A stretch of DNA of 64,000 bases from Tubulanus polymorphus (taxonomy: Eukaryota; Nemertea; Palaeonemertea; Tubulaniformes; Tubulanidae). The DNA lies in NCBI RefSeq assembly GCF_964204645.1, contig NC_134036.1, positions 186,001-250,000 of the forward strand, written 5' to 3'. Every line of letters begins with the position of its first letter. The first letter of the stretch is position 1. The notes under the pieces were generated by a model. The model was given only the letters and a program-made list of their open reading frames with translations, was not told where the DNA came from and made no database searches. Shown here one piece after another: positions 1 to 13,000 of this stretch. A program made the position numbers and the translations under genes.

Positions 1-30
1 TCCCACAAGATTCATATCAACGAGATTCCA
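1..30 (-). CDS. possible next exon of the RCC1-repeat gene, partial
   Basis: On the minus strand a pyrimidine-rich acceptor (TTCTAGTTTCAG) precedes an open frame reading WNLVDMNLVG up to the window edge. Its phase (0) fits the donor of the RCC1-type exon at 461-546, so it could be the following exon. Only 10 codons are visible, so this is an inference from splice phase. Confidence 0.25.
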
Positions 31-460
31 CTGAAACTAGAACAGAAAATCAGTAACAACCACCACAAAATTGGTGAATAATTGATAGATACATTTATTT
101 ATTAATTTCATTGAAAAATGTATCATGCATCAGAGTTAAATATCAAACTAAAGTCTTGCATAAAGTGAACATGTGATCAACGCCGCAATGAACTGACTGA
201 ACTAACCCAGGAACCGAAACCTGAAATCAGATTTACAATATCAGACATCAGATTTACAATATCAGACATCCGATTTATGACGCATCACTTTCACACATGT
301 TTCTGGTGCGTTATGTTATTACAGTACAGTAGAGTCTGTTCCTAACTCAACAACTCTATGCACCGTCGTGGAGAAATAAACTTGAAATTAAATTTCTTTC
401 CAAAATATGGAGTGAGTGATGTTTTAGGAGTGTTTTAAATCTAGAGAAATCGAGACTTAC

Positions 461-546
461 CTTAAACGGAAAGAATTGATCGTCCATGTTTCCTAAACCT
501 AAAGAGCCATGTTTATTTCTACCCCACACGTACAGATCATTGTTAT
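461..546 (-). CDS. RCC1-repeat exon of an unidentified gene
   Basis: An 86-nt exon is bounded by an acceptor (TATATTGTAG) and a strong donor (AAG|GTAAGT). It is open in one frame and contains DLYVWGRNKHGSLGLGN, the signature of one blade of an RCC1 beta-propeller (x-V-W-G-x-N-x-x-G-x-L-G-x-G). RCC1 propellers occur in RCC1, RCBTB, HERC, SERGEF and other proteins, and one blade does not tell these apart. The gene would continue to the left of the window on this strand. No upstream exon was found. The exon lies inside a segment duplicated at 3,679-4,411, where the same exon is disabled, so this copy could itself be a gene fragment. Confidence 0.5.
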
Positions 547-770
547 CTACAATATAATAACATTGCAAACATTGTAACATCATTCTAGACGCTAGGCTAG
601 GGATTGATAGAGGGAGGGAGCAGGGTTTATGTATAGAGGGAGCAGGGCCAGGGAGTTTCACAGACTAACTAGCATGTCTCCAGCCTCGATTGCCTACGTA
701 CCTATTGATAACTATTAAAATGAGACATCAATTTCTAGCAGTACTTCCATTAGTCACGACTCTACTTGGT

Positions 771-867
771 TCATCTTGGTTTATCTGGTTCATCCTGGTT
801 AATCTTGGTTTATCTGGGTTCGTCCTGGTTCATCTTGGTTTATCTGGGTTCGTCCTGGTTCATCTTG
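771..867 (+). repeat. minisatellite, unit about 30 bp
   Basis: About three tandem units based on ttcatcttggtttatctggg followed by ttcgtcctgg. A shorter version ends copy 2 of the segmental duplication near 4,356-4,411. The apparent short ORFs over it are products of the repeat and are not annotated. Confidence 0.75.
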
Positions 868-1081
868 CACCATCTGCTCCACTGCATCAATGTCTGTAAC
901 GTTCAAATCAATTCTCTACTGATTGTAGGTAAAGGGGGAATCAGTGACCACCATAACATCCGTCAATAGTTCCACCATATTGATGACAAACATCCTAAAA
1001 AATATACATGAAACTTGATATATTTGAGTTAGAGTTAGAGTTAAGTCTAGTTACCGGTGTATCAGAGAAATGGCAATCTAA

Positions 1082-1990
1082 GGTACCCCCAAAATGAGGG
1101 TTAGGGGTCAAATATTTTTTGTCTCCAATTTCGATGAAATTTAGAATAGACATGTATCCTTGGGTACTGATCACAAATCTGAAAGAATTTTTAGGATCCG
1201 AGGCCCTAAAAATGAGAAATTCGAATTCTTAGGGGTACCCCCTAAATTTTCAAAAGGCCCTGGGCCCCAGAGTTTTCGAGATATTCGAAATCTGATTGCA
1301 GATTTGGAATCAGCACCCCTGAAAATAGTAAGGACTAAAATTTTAAGAAAATCGAAGAGATTCGATTTTTTGGCAAAAAACGACAAAAATCTAAGGTGTT
1401 AGTCCAGGGTTTTTTTTTGGGCGAAAAATTTTTTTTCTCTGATTCCATCGAAACTTGGTAGGAAGATGTATTCTGAAGTGTAGATTCCGGATCCGCAATC
1501 AGATTTTGAATCGGAATTCATCTTCATTGGCAAATAAGGGTTTTAATGCCCAAAATATGCACCCCAAAAATGGGGTACAAAGTCAATTTTTTTTTTTGGC
1601 CCAATGTTAACTAAATTTACTACAGACATGTTTTTTGGGGTGCTGATGACGAAAATGAAGTTAGTTTTTGGATCCAAGGCCCAAAAAATGAGAAATTCGA
1701 ATTTTTTGGGGGGGACCCCCTAGATTTACAAAAGGCCTTGGACCCCAGATCTTTCGAGATATTTAAAATCTGATTGCAGATTTGCAATCCGCATCCCTGA
1801 AAATAGTAAGGACTAAAATTTCAAGCAAATCGAAGAGATTCGATTTTTTCGCCAAAAATTCCAAAAATCTAAGAAAATTAGTTTTTGGATTGAAGTGCCA
1901 AACAAGAGAAATCCAGGATTTTATGTTTTTAGCCCCTTCAAATTGACCTGTTGATGTCTTTTTTACAGCTGATATCAAATACTAAATCAA
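1082..1990. repeat. two-unit tandem repeat, period about 476 bp, rich in short palindromes
   Basis: Landmarks recur 476-478 bp apart: gacatgt near 1,150 and 1,626, and atgagaaattcgaatt near 1,210 and 1,688. The run gaaaatagtaaggactaaaa also occurs in both units. The unit contains several short palindromes (GAATTC, GGGGTACCCC, GGCCCTGGGCC). Open frames on both strands follow the repeat and show no similarity I recognise. It is probably a non-autonomous repeat or satellite-like unit. Confidence 0.75.
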
Positions 1991-2700
1991 TTTTTAGATA
2001 GAAATTGATCAATTAACTAAAAACCCATCAATTTTAGTAACTATCACGTGGTTTCAGACATCTACAAACATCTCTTTTCTCAAGAAGAAATTCAGTTATA
2101 ACCACGCACACAATTACTCAATGTATTAATGCTTGTATCTGTATCAAATACAATGAATGATGCTAATAATTCCTAGTCACATTTTGTAAATAAATTAATA
2201 TTCAATTGTTGATGATCTTATTGATTTGTGTTTAAAGTCATAATTCAGTCAGAAGAATTCGAGTCTAGCTCAGTCTCAGTTAGTGCACTATCGCAGTAAA
2301 TTTACCAGGATTAACTTTGTTTATAATTACAGGGGTTTTCAAAGATGTCACCAGTTGGAATTAAATAGATAATTTGTAATTTGGGTAGGCCTAGTTGTAT
2401 TTTACACAAATTACAATATTTATAAATGTGGGTATGTACTTATTTGTGACTGAATTGAATTGGTCACTTCAAGGCGATATTTGGATTTATTTTGAATAAT
2501 TCGGCGAAAATATTCACTGAAATCGATCTATTTACTCGACTTCTAGATAATATCGTTCATATTTCTTCTTTAAACGTCTAAATCGCTCCGAAATCAGCAT
2601 TTATAACGAATAAATTCGGTAAAAACGGCAAGAAATAAAACCGCGGAAGTTCCACATAATCTACGTGTCGCGCGTCTAGAAACCTCGCATACCTAGGCTA
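1991..2700. other. AT-rich spacer without a recognisable gene
   Basis: I see no splice-bounded open frame, RNA gene or tandem repeat here. The DNA is AT-rich with short homopolymer runs. Confidence 0.5.
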
Positions 2701-2705
2701 ATTAG

Positions 2706-3080
2706 ACCGTATTGTGCTGCCCTCACTGACTGCGGAGATCGGGCGAACTAATTACCAAACGACATATAAATTACTTCGATCTGATTCTAACATTCTTTTA
2801 GTTTATTTTCAATCCCATTTCATATGAAATAAAAACAGTATAGAGATGTTAAACAAAATTTCACTCCGATATTACATTATACTGTACGGTGCTGCCACTA
2901 ATTCTGAGTTGGCGGCTACCTCGCATACCGATGTCGCCTAAGTGCAAGTTTACCGTACGGTGCTGCCCTCGCTCACAGCGGTGATTGGTAACACTATCTG
3001 AAAAGCAGTGATATAGCCTTTTTACCGTACGGTGCTGCCGCCATTATATCGACGGTGAACGGAAACACTATCAGCTTTTC
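2706..3080 (+). repeat. GTGCTGCC hairpin repeats, left cluster
   Basis: Copies begin near 2,706, 2,881, 2,951 and 3,023. The last three are spaced about 71 bp apart. The core is ACCGTACGGTGCTGCC, whose first ten bases are a perfect palindrome (ACCGTACGGT). In the clearest copies CTGCC can pair with a GGCGG-like run 10-16 nt downstream, as in gctgcc...ggcggc at 2,891-2,916. Related copies lie at 4,878, 5,462-5,510 (inverted), 20,536 and 20,635. Confidence 0.65.
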
Positions 3081-3678
3081 CAGGCTTATTCTAATAAAAC
3101 TCGAAATGGTCTCATAAACTTCTCCAACTGTTCGATAATAGAATTAATGAATAAAATGAAGTTTTTTTCTAACGAATTCCACCTGAATTTTACCTTCTGC
3201 TCGCACCGCTTGGCATTCATAATAATTAATATATTATATTAATTAATCTTGTTCTAGTCACAAAGCAATGATATTACATTAGATATCTTTCAGCAATGCA
3301 TTCCTCATACAAAATACCAGGCTATAAATGATAAAACATGTCCAGATGGGGAAAAACTGAGGAAATTCATGTTTTAAATGATTTTCTTTTTAAACTTTAA
3401 AGGAAAACCTCAGTGTTGTAGCGAGGTGGTGAGGACACTTGTACCATTCATTGCTGATGATGTAAACAGTTCAAACCAAAGAGAAAATCTGTGAGACGAA
3501 ACAGATCTCATTTTCAAGTTTGACACAAAACAATTGAAGCAATTTTTGAATTATTGGATTCTAATTTCATCCCTCGTGAATCGGCGACAAAAACAAAACT
3601 TCGCAAAATGTGAAATAAGTTTTTTAATTGTTGAATTTTTCCTGATTCTTAACAATAAAAATTAGAAAATTAAATTGA
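3081..3678. other. AT-rich spacer without a recognisable gene
   Basis: Nothing coding or structured stands out. The segment ends where copy 2 of the segmental duplication begins. Confidence 0.5.
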
Positions 3679-4411
3679 GTTAAATATCAAACTAAAGTCT
3701 TGCATAAAGCGAACATGTGATCAACTCCGCAATGAACTGACTGAACTAACCCAGGAATCGAAACCTGAAATCAGATTTACAATATCAGACATCAGATTTA
3801 CAATATCAGACATCAGATTTATGACGCATCACTTTCACACATGTTTCTGGTGCGTTATGTTATTACAGTACAGTAGAGTCTGTTCCTAACTCAACAACTC
3901 TGAACCGTCGTGGAGAAATAAACTTAAAATTAAATTTCTTTCCAAAATATGGAGTGAGTGATGTTTTAGGAGTGTTTTAAATCTAGAGAAATCGAGACTT
4001 ACCTTAAACGGAAAGAATTAATCGTCCATGTTTCCTAAACCTAATGCGCCATGTTTATTTCTATCCCACACGTACAGATCATTGCTATCTACAATATAAT
4101 AACATTGTAAACAATGTAACATCATTCTAGACACTAAGCTAGGGATTGATAGAGAGAGGGAGCAGGGTTTATGTATAGAGGGGACCAGGGAGTTTCACAG
4201 AGTAAGTAGGCTTAAGAATAGAGATAGTGTGTCTCAGAAATCCCTATCCCTATGAACTAGCATGTCTCCAGCCTCGATTGCCTACGTACCTATTGATAAC
4301 TATTAAAATGAGACATCAATTTCTAGCATTACTTCCATTAGTCACGGCTCTTCTTGGTTCATCTTGGTTTATCTGGGTTCGTCCTGGTTCATCTTGGTTT
4401 ATCTGGGTTCG
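3679..4411. repeat. segmental duplication, copy 2
   Basis: Direct repeat of 134-870. It ends abruptly in the minisatellite, where it joins a member of the dispersed repeat family (gtcttcgaatagccg, near 4,420). Confidence 0.85.
4003..4088 (-). pseudogene. disabled copy of the RCC1-repeat exon
   Basis: Same 86-nt exon with the same donor and acceptor as 461-546, but the Gln codon CAA is TAA at 4,018-4,020 on this strand, an in-frame stop. The hallmark Gly of the VWG motif has become Asp (VWDRNKHGALGLGN). Both changes fit relaxed selection on a duplicated gene fragment. Confidence 0.7.
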
Positions 4412-4990
4412 CAGCCGGAGTCTTCGAATAGCCGTAGGGGACGAACTAATTACCGATTTGCTCATCAAGATTTGTGAAACTACGCGCAACACGCGGCTCA
4501 GAACGGCCTGTAGTCAGTAACCTGACTGTGGTTTAGTTTCACGATCGGATATTTTCACATACCACATTGGTATAAGCTCATCCGATAATAAAAAGCTTAC
4601 CACCAACGATTAGGTAACTAACTAGTGTCCGACGAGTGACCGAGGCGGGAGAAAGTGGTTGAAGCTGACTAAAAGGTTATTGTCACTGTGGTCCCTGCTG
4701 TATCTGTGAGGGCACAAAATCTCATGAATTCTTATCTTTTTAACCAATATCAAAATTCGTACATTGAGAATCATTGCGGCTTTTAAGTCTTTATCAATTG
4801 GAGAGACTTAGTTCCACTGTAAATAAAGAATTAGCGATTGAATTGAGCGCGCTCCACCGTGCGCAATTTCCATATCGACCGTCTTGTGCTGCCCCTATGT
4901 ATAACGATAGCGGGGAAAACGTGAACTAACATAATACTCTGTTGCCAGAGTCTTTGAACGGTGGTAATGGACGAGCTAATTACCGATATG
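4410..4990. repeat. dispersed repeat family, central cluster
   Basis: Two related blocks, near 4,418-4,455 and 4,945-4,985, share GTCTTnGAA, GGACGAnCTAATTACCGAT and a following TGC. One copy of the GTGCTGCCCCTAT core starts near 4,878 and carries cgatagcgggg after a short loop. Confidence 0.55.
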
Positions 4991-5461
4991 CGGGCCGGAT
5001 TCCGAGGAAAATTCTCAAAACCTTAAACTGCTCTGAAACAATTGAACCAAACAATTTTTCTATAAAAGAATTAACATTAAAACAGTAAATTTGAATCGGG
5101 ATATTTCTAGTATCGTCTGGCAGAGAATGACAGGTGTTTGTATGTTCTCCGCTTATTTGCACGCAACTAAAATAATATCGAAGGAAGATATGGAGATTTT
5201 GTTTATTCAGATGATAAATGATCATTCAAAAATGTAAATGAATAATTTATTCTGTATATAAATACTAATTAATTGATGTGAAGTGAATTTTAGCTTAAAA
5301 AAAATTGAATATCGTTACCTAAAAAGTAAGGAAATATCATTCAAAAATTATAACATATTCATGGTATCATATTTAATCAGAATTAGACGACACAGTTGTC
5401 CGTATTGTACGTAATAAGGAAATTTATATTCCGGCGGTAAATTGCGCCGCTATTTTAGTTC

Positions 5462-5510
5462 ACAGAAATTCCGCTATCGTTATTCATAGGGGCAGGACTG
5501 TACGGTTGAG
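5462..5510 (-). repeat. inverted copy of the GTGCTGCC repeat
   Basis: Read on the minus strand this matches the copy near 4,878: CCGTACAGTCCTGCCCCTAT, then AATAACGATAGCGG, then a GTGAACTAA box. The two copies face each other across about 550 bp and so form a foldback pair. Confidence 0.6.
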
Positions 5511-7086
5511 ATCTAACAGAGCCATGCTATTCTACTGTGGCAAGTGAGGAATATTAATACTTTTTTTAGTCGAATTTCGTTATTTACTCAACACCATTTT
5601 GTTTTAAATGAATAATTGTATCAATATATAAGCTTCATTTAAGATGATTCGCTTTTAAAAACGATTTTTGAGGCATTTTTTATAGAACTATTTACTCAGC
5701 GAATGTATTGTTGTCCAGTAAAGCGGCATACTCACATGCCACAGGAACATTTTTCAGCAAATTAAATTTTATTCTTACAGATTTTAAGACTATTATGTAT
5801 ATTTAATCAATATTCTACATAAAACGGTAGTTTTAACTTCCCTCACACCTCACGGCGGAACCAATGAATTATGTCACTCCATAAGAAGACAAGTGATGTT
5901 CGTTTGGCATGATTATTTGACCAATACCTGATATCACCCTCAAATTTTCAGATAAACTTGTTAACTTTTTGGTGAAATTGAAACACAAATGAGAGCCTTA
6001 ACAATTTTTCAAAAATTTAGCGCTTAAGTAGACTTGCTAGAAACCGAGAAACTGCTGATAAGTTTAAACCCAGACATCAATTTGACAAAACTATTGTTTA
6101 CTTATTTCGGAAAATTTTAATTTTTTATTAATCATATCTTCATACACCCAAACTGTTAATATCAGTTAACCACACTCAAAATTAAATATAGACATAGGAC
6201 AAGGGGAGAGGGGGAGAAGGGGAGAGGAGGGGAGAGTTTAACATTTATAGTTTGGTGTTATAAGTCAATGAAATATCTAACCATTTGCACATGTTGCTCC
6301 ATTTGAAAAATATAACTAACAACTCAAATTTTCAAATCCTATTTGAAGGGAGTAAACATTCTTAGGGTGGTGTTATGAGTCAGTTATTTCTGAAAATAGA
6401 ATAAACAACTCAAATCTACAAATCCCATTTTCCCCATTCACAGCAAACTGTTTTTGATTATACAACATGTTTTAAATTAACACTCTGCGATTCTGCCTGT
6501 CACTTTACTACTTACTATTAAATTAGACAGACGCTTTCATTCATGTGACAGGATTCTAATCTTTCAAACGTAATCGATGTGTTTCAAACAATCACAAATC
6601 ACTAACGCCACTGATTACCGTAGTATTTACGTAGTTTCCTTATGTCATTTTTCAATCCCCCTGGATACCTCTCTTATCGGAACATGAGTGTCATAAACGT
6701 TCATTTCAACTATATTCACAGTACAAGTTTTCACTATGTTGTTGTGACTAAGGCAACCGATAGATGGGCGCAAGCAGCATCTCGCGCTCGTAGCCAAGTT
6801 TAATTTATAAACGTCACCAAAATAATTGCAATTAAAAAACCCCAGTTTTACCGACATAAATTATTTTCACATTTACATGAAGAGCTTAAGTCTGTATTGG
6901 TTTCAAAGCACATTTCAGTTTACGCCTTATTCTGAATTATTAATCAAAACACTTAATATCTAAAACAAATTTCAGCTCAGACCCTACTTAAGATGAATTC
7001 CATTCAATCAAGAAGGGGGCCCGGTCCTAATTACCATCATGAAAGACTTAATTCACAATAAATAATATATAGAATCTAATTGAGGG
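5511..7086. other. PSME4 3' flank, no further gene seen
   Basis: AT-rich DNA downstream of the PSME4 stop codon. It has a purine tract near 6,198-6,236 and a weak local duplication (acaactcaaat, near 6,318 and 6,405). I could not identify a convincing poly(A) signal for PSME4. The short open frames lack splice context and similarity. Confidence 0.4.
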
Positions 7087-10000
7087 TTAAGCGTAGTAGT
7101 TCGGTGAAACTAGTAAATCAGTTAAAACACACAACTGATCATCGGTAAACTTCAGTTTATGATCGTGCCAACTATCCTGATGCGTGCGTCGAAAATCGCT
7201 GAGAGTTTTTTTGACGGTAAGTTGTATCGGTTGCGGATCCTGAATGTGTTCGCAGAGATCCATCAGAATCTGCGGCATGAATTCAGGAACATCGTAAGGA
7301 TACGCCTGTATGCACGCGCTTAAACCGAGTACGCCGGCGTGACGCGATATTAACGCCTCCGTCGGCAACGCGCGGATTTGTTTCTTTTTCAATTTACGAC
7401 CGCTCAGTTTTTCGAATCGCGTCTGCAACAAAAATAAAACGTTTTTTTTCACGATTTAATTTCAGACTAAATGTTTCACAAACTACTGACTGTCTACTGT
7501 TACTGTGAGATGCTATCACTGTCACTATTTAAAGCCACTTTTTTTTAAACTGCATTTCATAAACTACTTATTTAAATAACGATTCTTTTTACAAAACCAA
7601 CTGAGATATTTAAACTAAGATCAAAACAATTTTATAAACCCATCACCTAAAATAAATAAATACCTACCATTAATTCATCGTCCATTTTTAAATAACCGCA
7701 ATGTAGGAATCCGCCCAGCGTTGTAGCGGCCATTTCCCTCACCTGAAATAGACAGTATTTCAAAATCCAAATTTTCAAATTGTATTTCTAACAGACTCTG
7801 CCTGATTTTCATCCAATATTTAAGATAATCTAAATCAAGGCTGAAGGAAATTGATACCTTGTTTCTCATTTCTGCTATGTACCCTGTGGATTACTTCTTA
7901 AAAATCATGCTTAAGCTAACAATAACAGATCAAAAGTGACCCCGGCCGATTAGAAGAGACAAGGTATCATTGGCGATTTGGTTGGCGAAATATCTAATAA
8001 TTATTCCATGTAAAATTATACAAACCTCTAACTGCTCATCCCCTAACAGACTAAGAATGATGTCCCTGACAGAGTTAACAATATCAGCATTGGAGAAAAT
8101 GTACAAATTATAGAACACTAACAACTGCAGGAAACTGAGAACGCCTTCACGAGCTCGCCACGACGACATCTTAGTTACCTTAGAAACAATAATAATACAA
8201 CAATCATTACTGATGAGCACGTAATGATAACAATCAACTGCTTGAAATTATGGTTCCAGTTCAACTCTGATACTGACCTGCGAAATGACCTTCAGAATAC
8301 CGGGAAGGTCGTTAGAATCTACGATCATTTGAGCTAGGAATACTCCACAGACTAAACAATCTTTCTGTAAATCTAAATCCGGATTCAAATTCGATAAATC
8401 TTTGTTTCCCATCTGTTGACACAGTATCGTCAAGAATTGATAGATATCATCGATATCCGGAAATTTAAACGGACGAGTGAATGAACTCCTTAAAAACTTC
8501 ATAGCTGCAAATAAACACATAAATCAAATCAAACAATCTGTGGCAAGCGAGGATCCACCAGGTGGCGCTAGTATGTATAAAGGGATATCGGACTCCATAT
8601 CGGATTTAAACATACTTGTTTTCAGGATGCAAATCGCTGATTTCCGCTCGGAGTTAGCGTCGCCGTTAGATACCGCCGATTGTTGACCGTCGTCGTCCAT
8701 CGCCTGTTGTCCCGGCAACCCGTTGTCGTGGTGACCGTTATTACTACTGATCGGGAATTCTTTGAGCGATTCTATTTTTGGAAGAACGAATCGAATGAAC
8801 TGAGAATGATTCGGTGATTTTGATTCCCGATTCACTCCGCACCAGTCGTAGTCAAACATCAGAATCGTATTCAATACACTGCAAAAACAATAGAAACAAA
8901 CAAACGTTTTAAAACTCATACAAAATTCTTTAAAATTTCAATCAAAATGTTGTCTATAAACCTAATAATTATTGATGGCTTCCTACCACCATGACATCTT
9001 TGATAATGTTTTTTGGTAATTTTGAGTTTTTGGTTAATATTTTACAAGATTTTTAAAATCATTTTTTTTTTATCATGGGTTTAACATTTGTTTCTCGATG
9101 ATGTCATAGTGGTGTTTACGTAAGTGGCCATGTTCTCTACGTATTGGTAATTATGTAGGCGGCCATGTTTGTTCTCCACTGACCTTCCCATTCGTTCTCG
9201 CACGTTTTCGTACGGATGATTCAACAATGGCATCAGATACGCCAACAGACGACTACTCAACGTCGGTACGCGCCATTCCTGCTGACCTAGCGCCCCCTGT
9301 AGGACACATAGTCGACTAGCGTCGTTAAACGAGCCTCCGTCTCCGCTCAGCGGGTTATCCATCAACATCTCGAACAACGGACGCAATTTCCTCGGATCTC
9401 GACTTTCCTAGAAATTAAACATTTCATGAATTAGTTCGATATTTTTGAAAAAGATCGTAATTCGAATTGATTATATAGACGATAAGTTGGTAACTAACCG
9501 ATGCGGTTGCTAGGGCCGTTCCCCAGTCGCGTACGCTTTCAATCGACAGGTTCACTAACGTTCGTCTTAGCAACGGAATCAACCAATTCCACATTTCAGT
9601 GACCTGTTCAAAAACATGCAGTAAACATTCATTCAATCCAATGACAAATTCACCAACTGTATAAACATAAACATAATGTATCACAGTTTTAGAAAAATAT
9701 TTCACTCAAATTTTATGGTTTGATGGCAGTTTCTAAAGGAAATAGAGTTTAGGAAAGACCTACAGAAAACTTCACGTTTCCTAAAATAATAAGAATTCAA
9801 ACTTTAACAGTTTTATCATGAATGATAACTGTTTCAAACCTTGTTGTAAGTCCAGTGTTTGCAGCCTCTCATGAGGCCAGTGAGGACCTCAGCCGCGCAG
9901 CGTTGACTACTCTCATGCGTCGCCGGGGTAACGTCCTCGACTAATCGTTCTACATACGGCTTCAATAACGGTAGAATCACATCGCCATAGTTACGAAATA

Positions 10001-13000
10001 AACCCTACAATTATTAGTGAAATATGTACAGGATTGATATTATGAACAGCTCACTCTGAGACGAGTGGAGGCCAGGGTGAGTACAGGGATCAGTGACTTT
10101 ATATTCCTTTAGACCCCTTACAGCGACTGGTTAAGACTCAGAGTAAATGAGCAAAACCTTAAGTTGATGATTTTACAGTTAACTCTCATGACAGTTTAAA
10201 AGTTTGAGAGTTTTTTGTTTCTGTGATGATGAAGTTAAGTAAAAAACTTCATCAACTTTTCACATCAACAGAGGGAGTCATTCATTAACTATACAGTATT
10301 AACTTACCTTAAACAACATGTAATATTTAGTATGAAAACGATCTTTGCCTTTTGTTTCTTCGAGCGCCAGAAATTTCATCAGTTTCTCGATGAATTCAGG
10401 TTTCATCAACGAATCCAAAATGATTTTCTGAGCGTCTGTGAATTGTTGAATGTTCACTGGTTGTTCACTCGGAGGGACGTTACATTTCAGTTTCCTGAAA
10501 ACAACATAACAGATTAAATTTCTATGGATTGAACTTAACAAGTTTGGGAAGTCATTACACAAAATTCAGTCAAATCATAACCTAAAACAGATTATGTTTT
10601 TTTGTATATGACCGCTGACAATTTCAGAGATAACACTATTGATTTTGGGTAAATGTTTTTAGGATAATAAGAGATATTCTCGTTCAGGATAACTGATAAT
10701 TGCTGACTTTATCAGGTGTTTATACTTTCTTATTCAACTCAATTTAACATTATCTTATTGATTCTACATTTTAGATGTATCTTAGCTCATCAGGACAACT
10801 CCCCCCCCCCCGGACAATTGCCCCCTAACCCTAGCCCCAACTTCACAGAAACACCAACATTTCTAGAAAATAATCGAACTTTTATTCTAGATACTGATAT
10901 TTGTGTTGGATTGATGGTTTTATAAAAGAGCCTTCAAGGAATAAGGGATGCTGTATAACCTTTAGATAACAATAACTGGAACTCACTTGGGCCAGGTGTA
11001 GTAACCCCAGTGCGGCTTCTCAACGTAAACACATGATTCATACGTCTGCTCCGACTCGTAAACATTCTCCTCTTCTTTATAAAGATGCCATGCGTAATCG
11101 GCACGTTCACCGGGCTTCACCACGCCCCCAGGTGGCGCCATTCCGGATATTTCAAACGGGTCGACTTCTTTGACGCGCGACAAAACTTTCTGCGTTTTCA
11201 GAATCGCGACCAAAGCAGCGACCGAAATCTACAATTTATTTTTCATCGATCATCGCATTAATTCATCTATGTTTATTTAACTTTTAATTATCATAATTAA
11301 TCAATATCTAATTAACTTAATCATTAATTATCATAATAATTAATCGATGATTATAACTGATAAGTTCAGACGGTGGTATCGTTACCTTCCTGACGTTCAG
11401 AGCGTCGTGAACGAGACCCTCGGTAACCATAGCGACGAGATCAGCGGGTACAGGTACGTCCGGCCGGAGCAGTAACGCGGCGAGCTCCATAGATATCTGA
11501 GAAAATCTCCATTGTCTGAAATTAAGCGTCGAACGTCATGAAATCGAATGATTTTTAAAATGAGAAATATTTATATACGTTAAATACTTACAAATTTCCG
11601 TCTTTCACAAGTTTCACCAAATCATGAAGAACTTTCAGGTAAGATCTGAAAATTAGAAAACGGGGTGAAAACAATTTCCATGAACTTAAAATTATCATCT
11701 TTAATCAACAACGAAAACAGTTAACATTTTAATTCCACGATGTTGATGATTATTCAAAGTTTCTTTATCTGACATTTTCCAGATTTATCTAAATCCCAGG
11801 GTCCAGTTTCACAAAAAGGTTTAACTCTTAAATCGATTTAATTTCTTCATTAATTCAATTTATCTTAAATCGATTAAGGCCTTTATCCTTTTTGTGAAAC
11901 TGGGCCCTGATAAACTGAAAGAAAGGTTATCTTTGAAATAATGCCTTGACAAAACAGTGAAAACTGTGAAAATTGGATTTAGATAAATCTCAAAATAGTC
12001 AGATAAATAATTCGTTTTTTCTCAATGACGGAGAATAAATCAGTTTATCTGGTAATAGAGAATACAGTTGATTATAATCGACGTACGTGACATTTTTTTG
12101 ATTTCGTTCCTGTTCCATTTTGAGCCCGTGTTGAATCTGTTCCGGTGAAGCTTGCGGAGCGCTCGGTTCCGGTTTAGAATTCCACATCGCACGCGAAGCT
12201 TCAATACAATTCTCTGACGTCTATCAATATATATCAACAATTATCACAGTTATTTAGTACAGTTATTGTTAGTATCATTTTGATGAGCCATCTTTTTCTT
12301 GAGGCACTTCACAGAATAAACTGACGTACAATTAAGAAACAATAACACAATTTCGAATGAAATGAAATAAGACCAGTTTTCCATGTAAAACTTAGTACAA
12401 ATTGAGCACCTCCGGGTTAAAGGTTGAAATTGGCATAAAACAGTTAGGGTTTTTATGACAGGTCTGAGTAAGTGACATATCTAACACAGTTTGCAGGTAA
12501 AATGCTAGGCACCTTTTTTTAAATTTCAAAACAATGCTTATCACGTCGTCTAAAAAGATCAGTGTTAAGAACACATCTGGAACCATGCTGGCCTGTAGAG
12601 CAAAAGATAAAGCGGCATTCCACAAATTTAACTGATTAATAATGAAACTTACTGTGATATAAATAACTGGGTGATGAAGATCTTTATGAATGCGATCGAT
12701 AATACTCTCAATAATCGCAATAATCGAAGGTTTCTCCGAGTGTTGAGCCTTAACGATCGCCGGCCACAGCTGACCGACGACATCCCAGTTACGTTTCGTA
12801 GCCAGACATTTCTTCTTCTTACTCAGAACAACGTGAAGGGCGCCCTGAAATCAGACATCCGGCGCATACAGTGATATCAATAAATCTATCCAATCCTAAG
12901 TTTCTTAAATTTATAGAGAAGTTTTAATCTTAAGATTTGTTTCTTGAATTTATAGAGAAGTTTTCAAGGTTGAGCGTGAACCCGGAAAATAAATAACTTA

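Larger units (their letters stand above)
134..870. repeat. segmental duplication, copy 1
   Basis: About 730 bp is repeated in direct orientation at 3,679-4,411, an offset of about 3,545 bp. Both copies start with the same run (gttaaatatcaaactaaag). Both contain the duplicated cagatttacaatatcagaca segment, the RCC1 exon and a start of the ggttcatcttggtttatc minisatellite. Divergence is small: scattered substitutions and one insertion of about 50 bp in copy 2 near 4,203-4,257. Confidence 0.85.

Noticed and set aside
1160-1978. Phe/Lys/Arg-rich ORFs on both strands
   Set aside because: They follow the 476-bp tandem repeat, and the reading phase has no splice or start support.
12001-12086. Extension of PSME4 exon 24 through [14 protein letters not shown]
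   Set aside because: The frame is open, but comparison with vertebrate PA200 places the join after NVT, where AC|GTACGT gives a donor that continues in frame with SYLKVL in exon 25.
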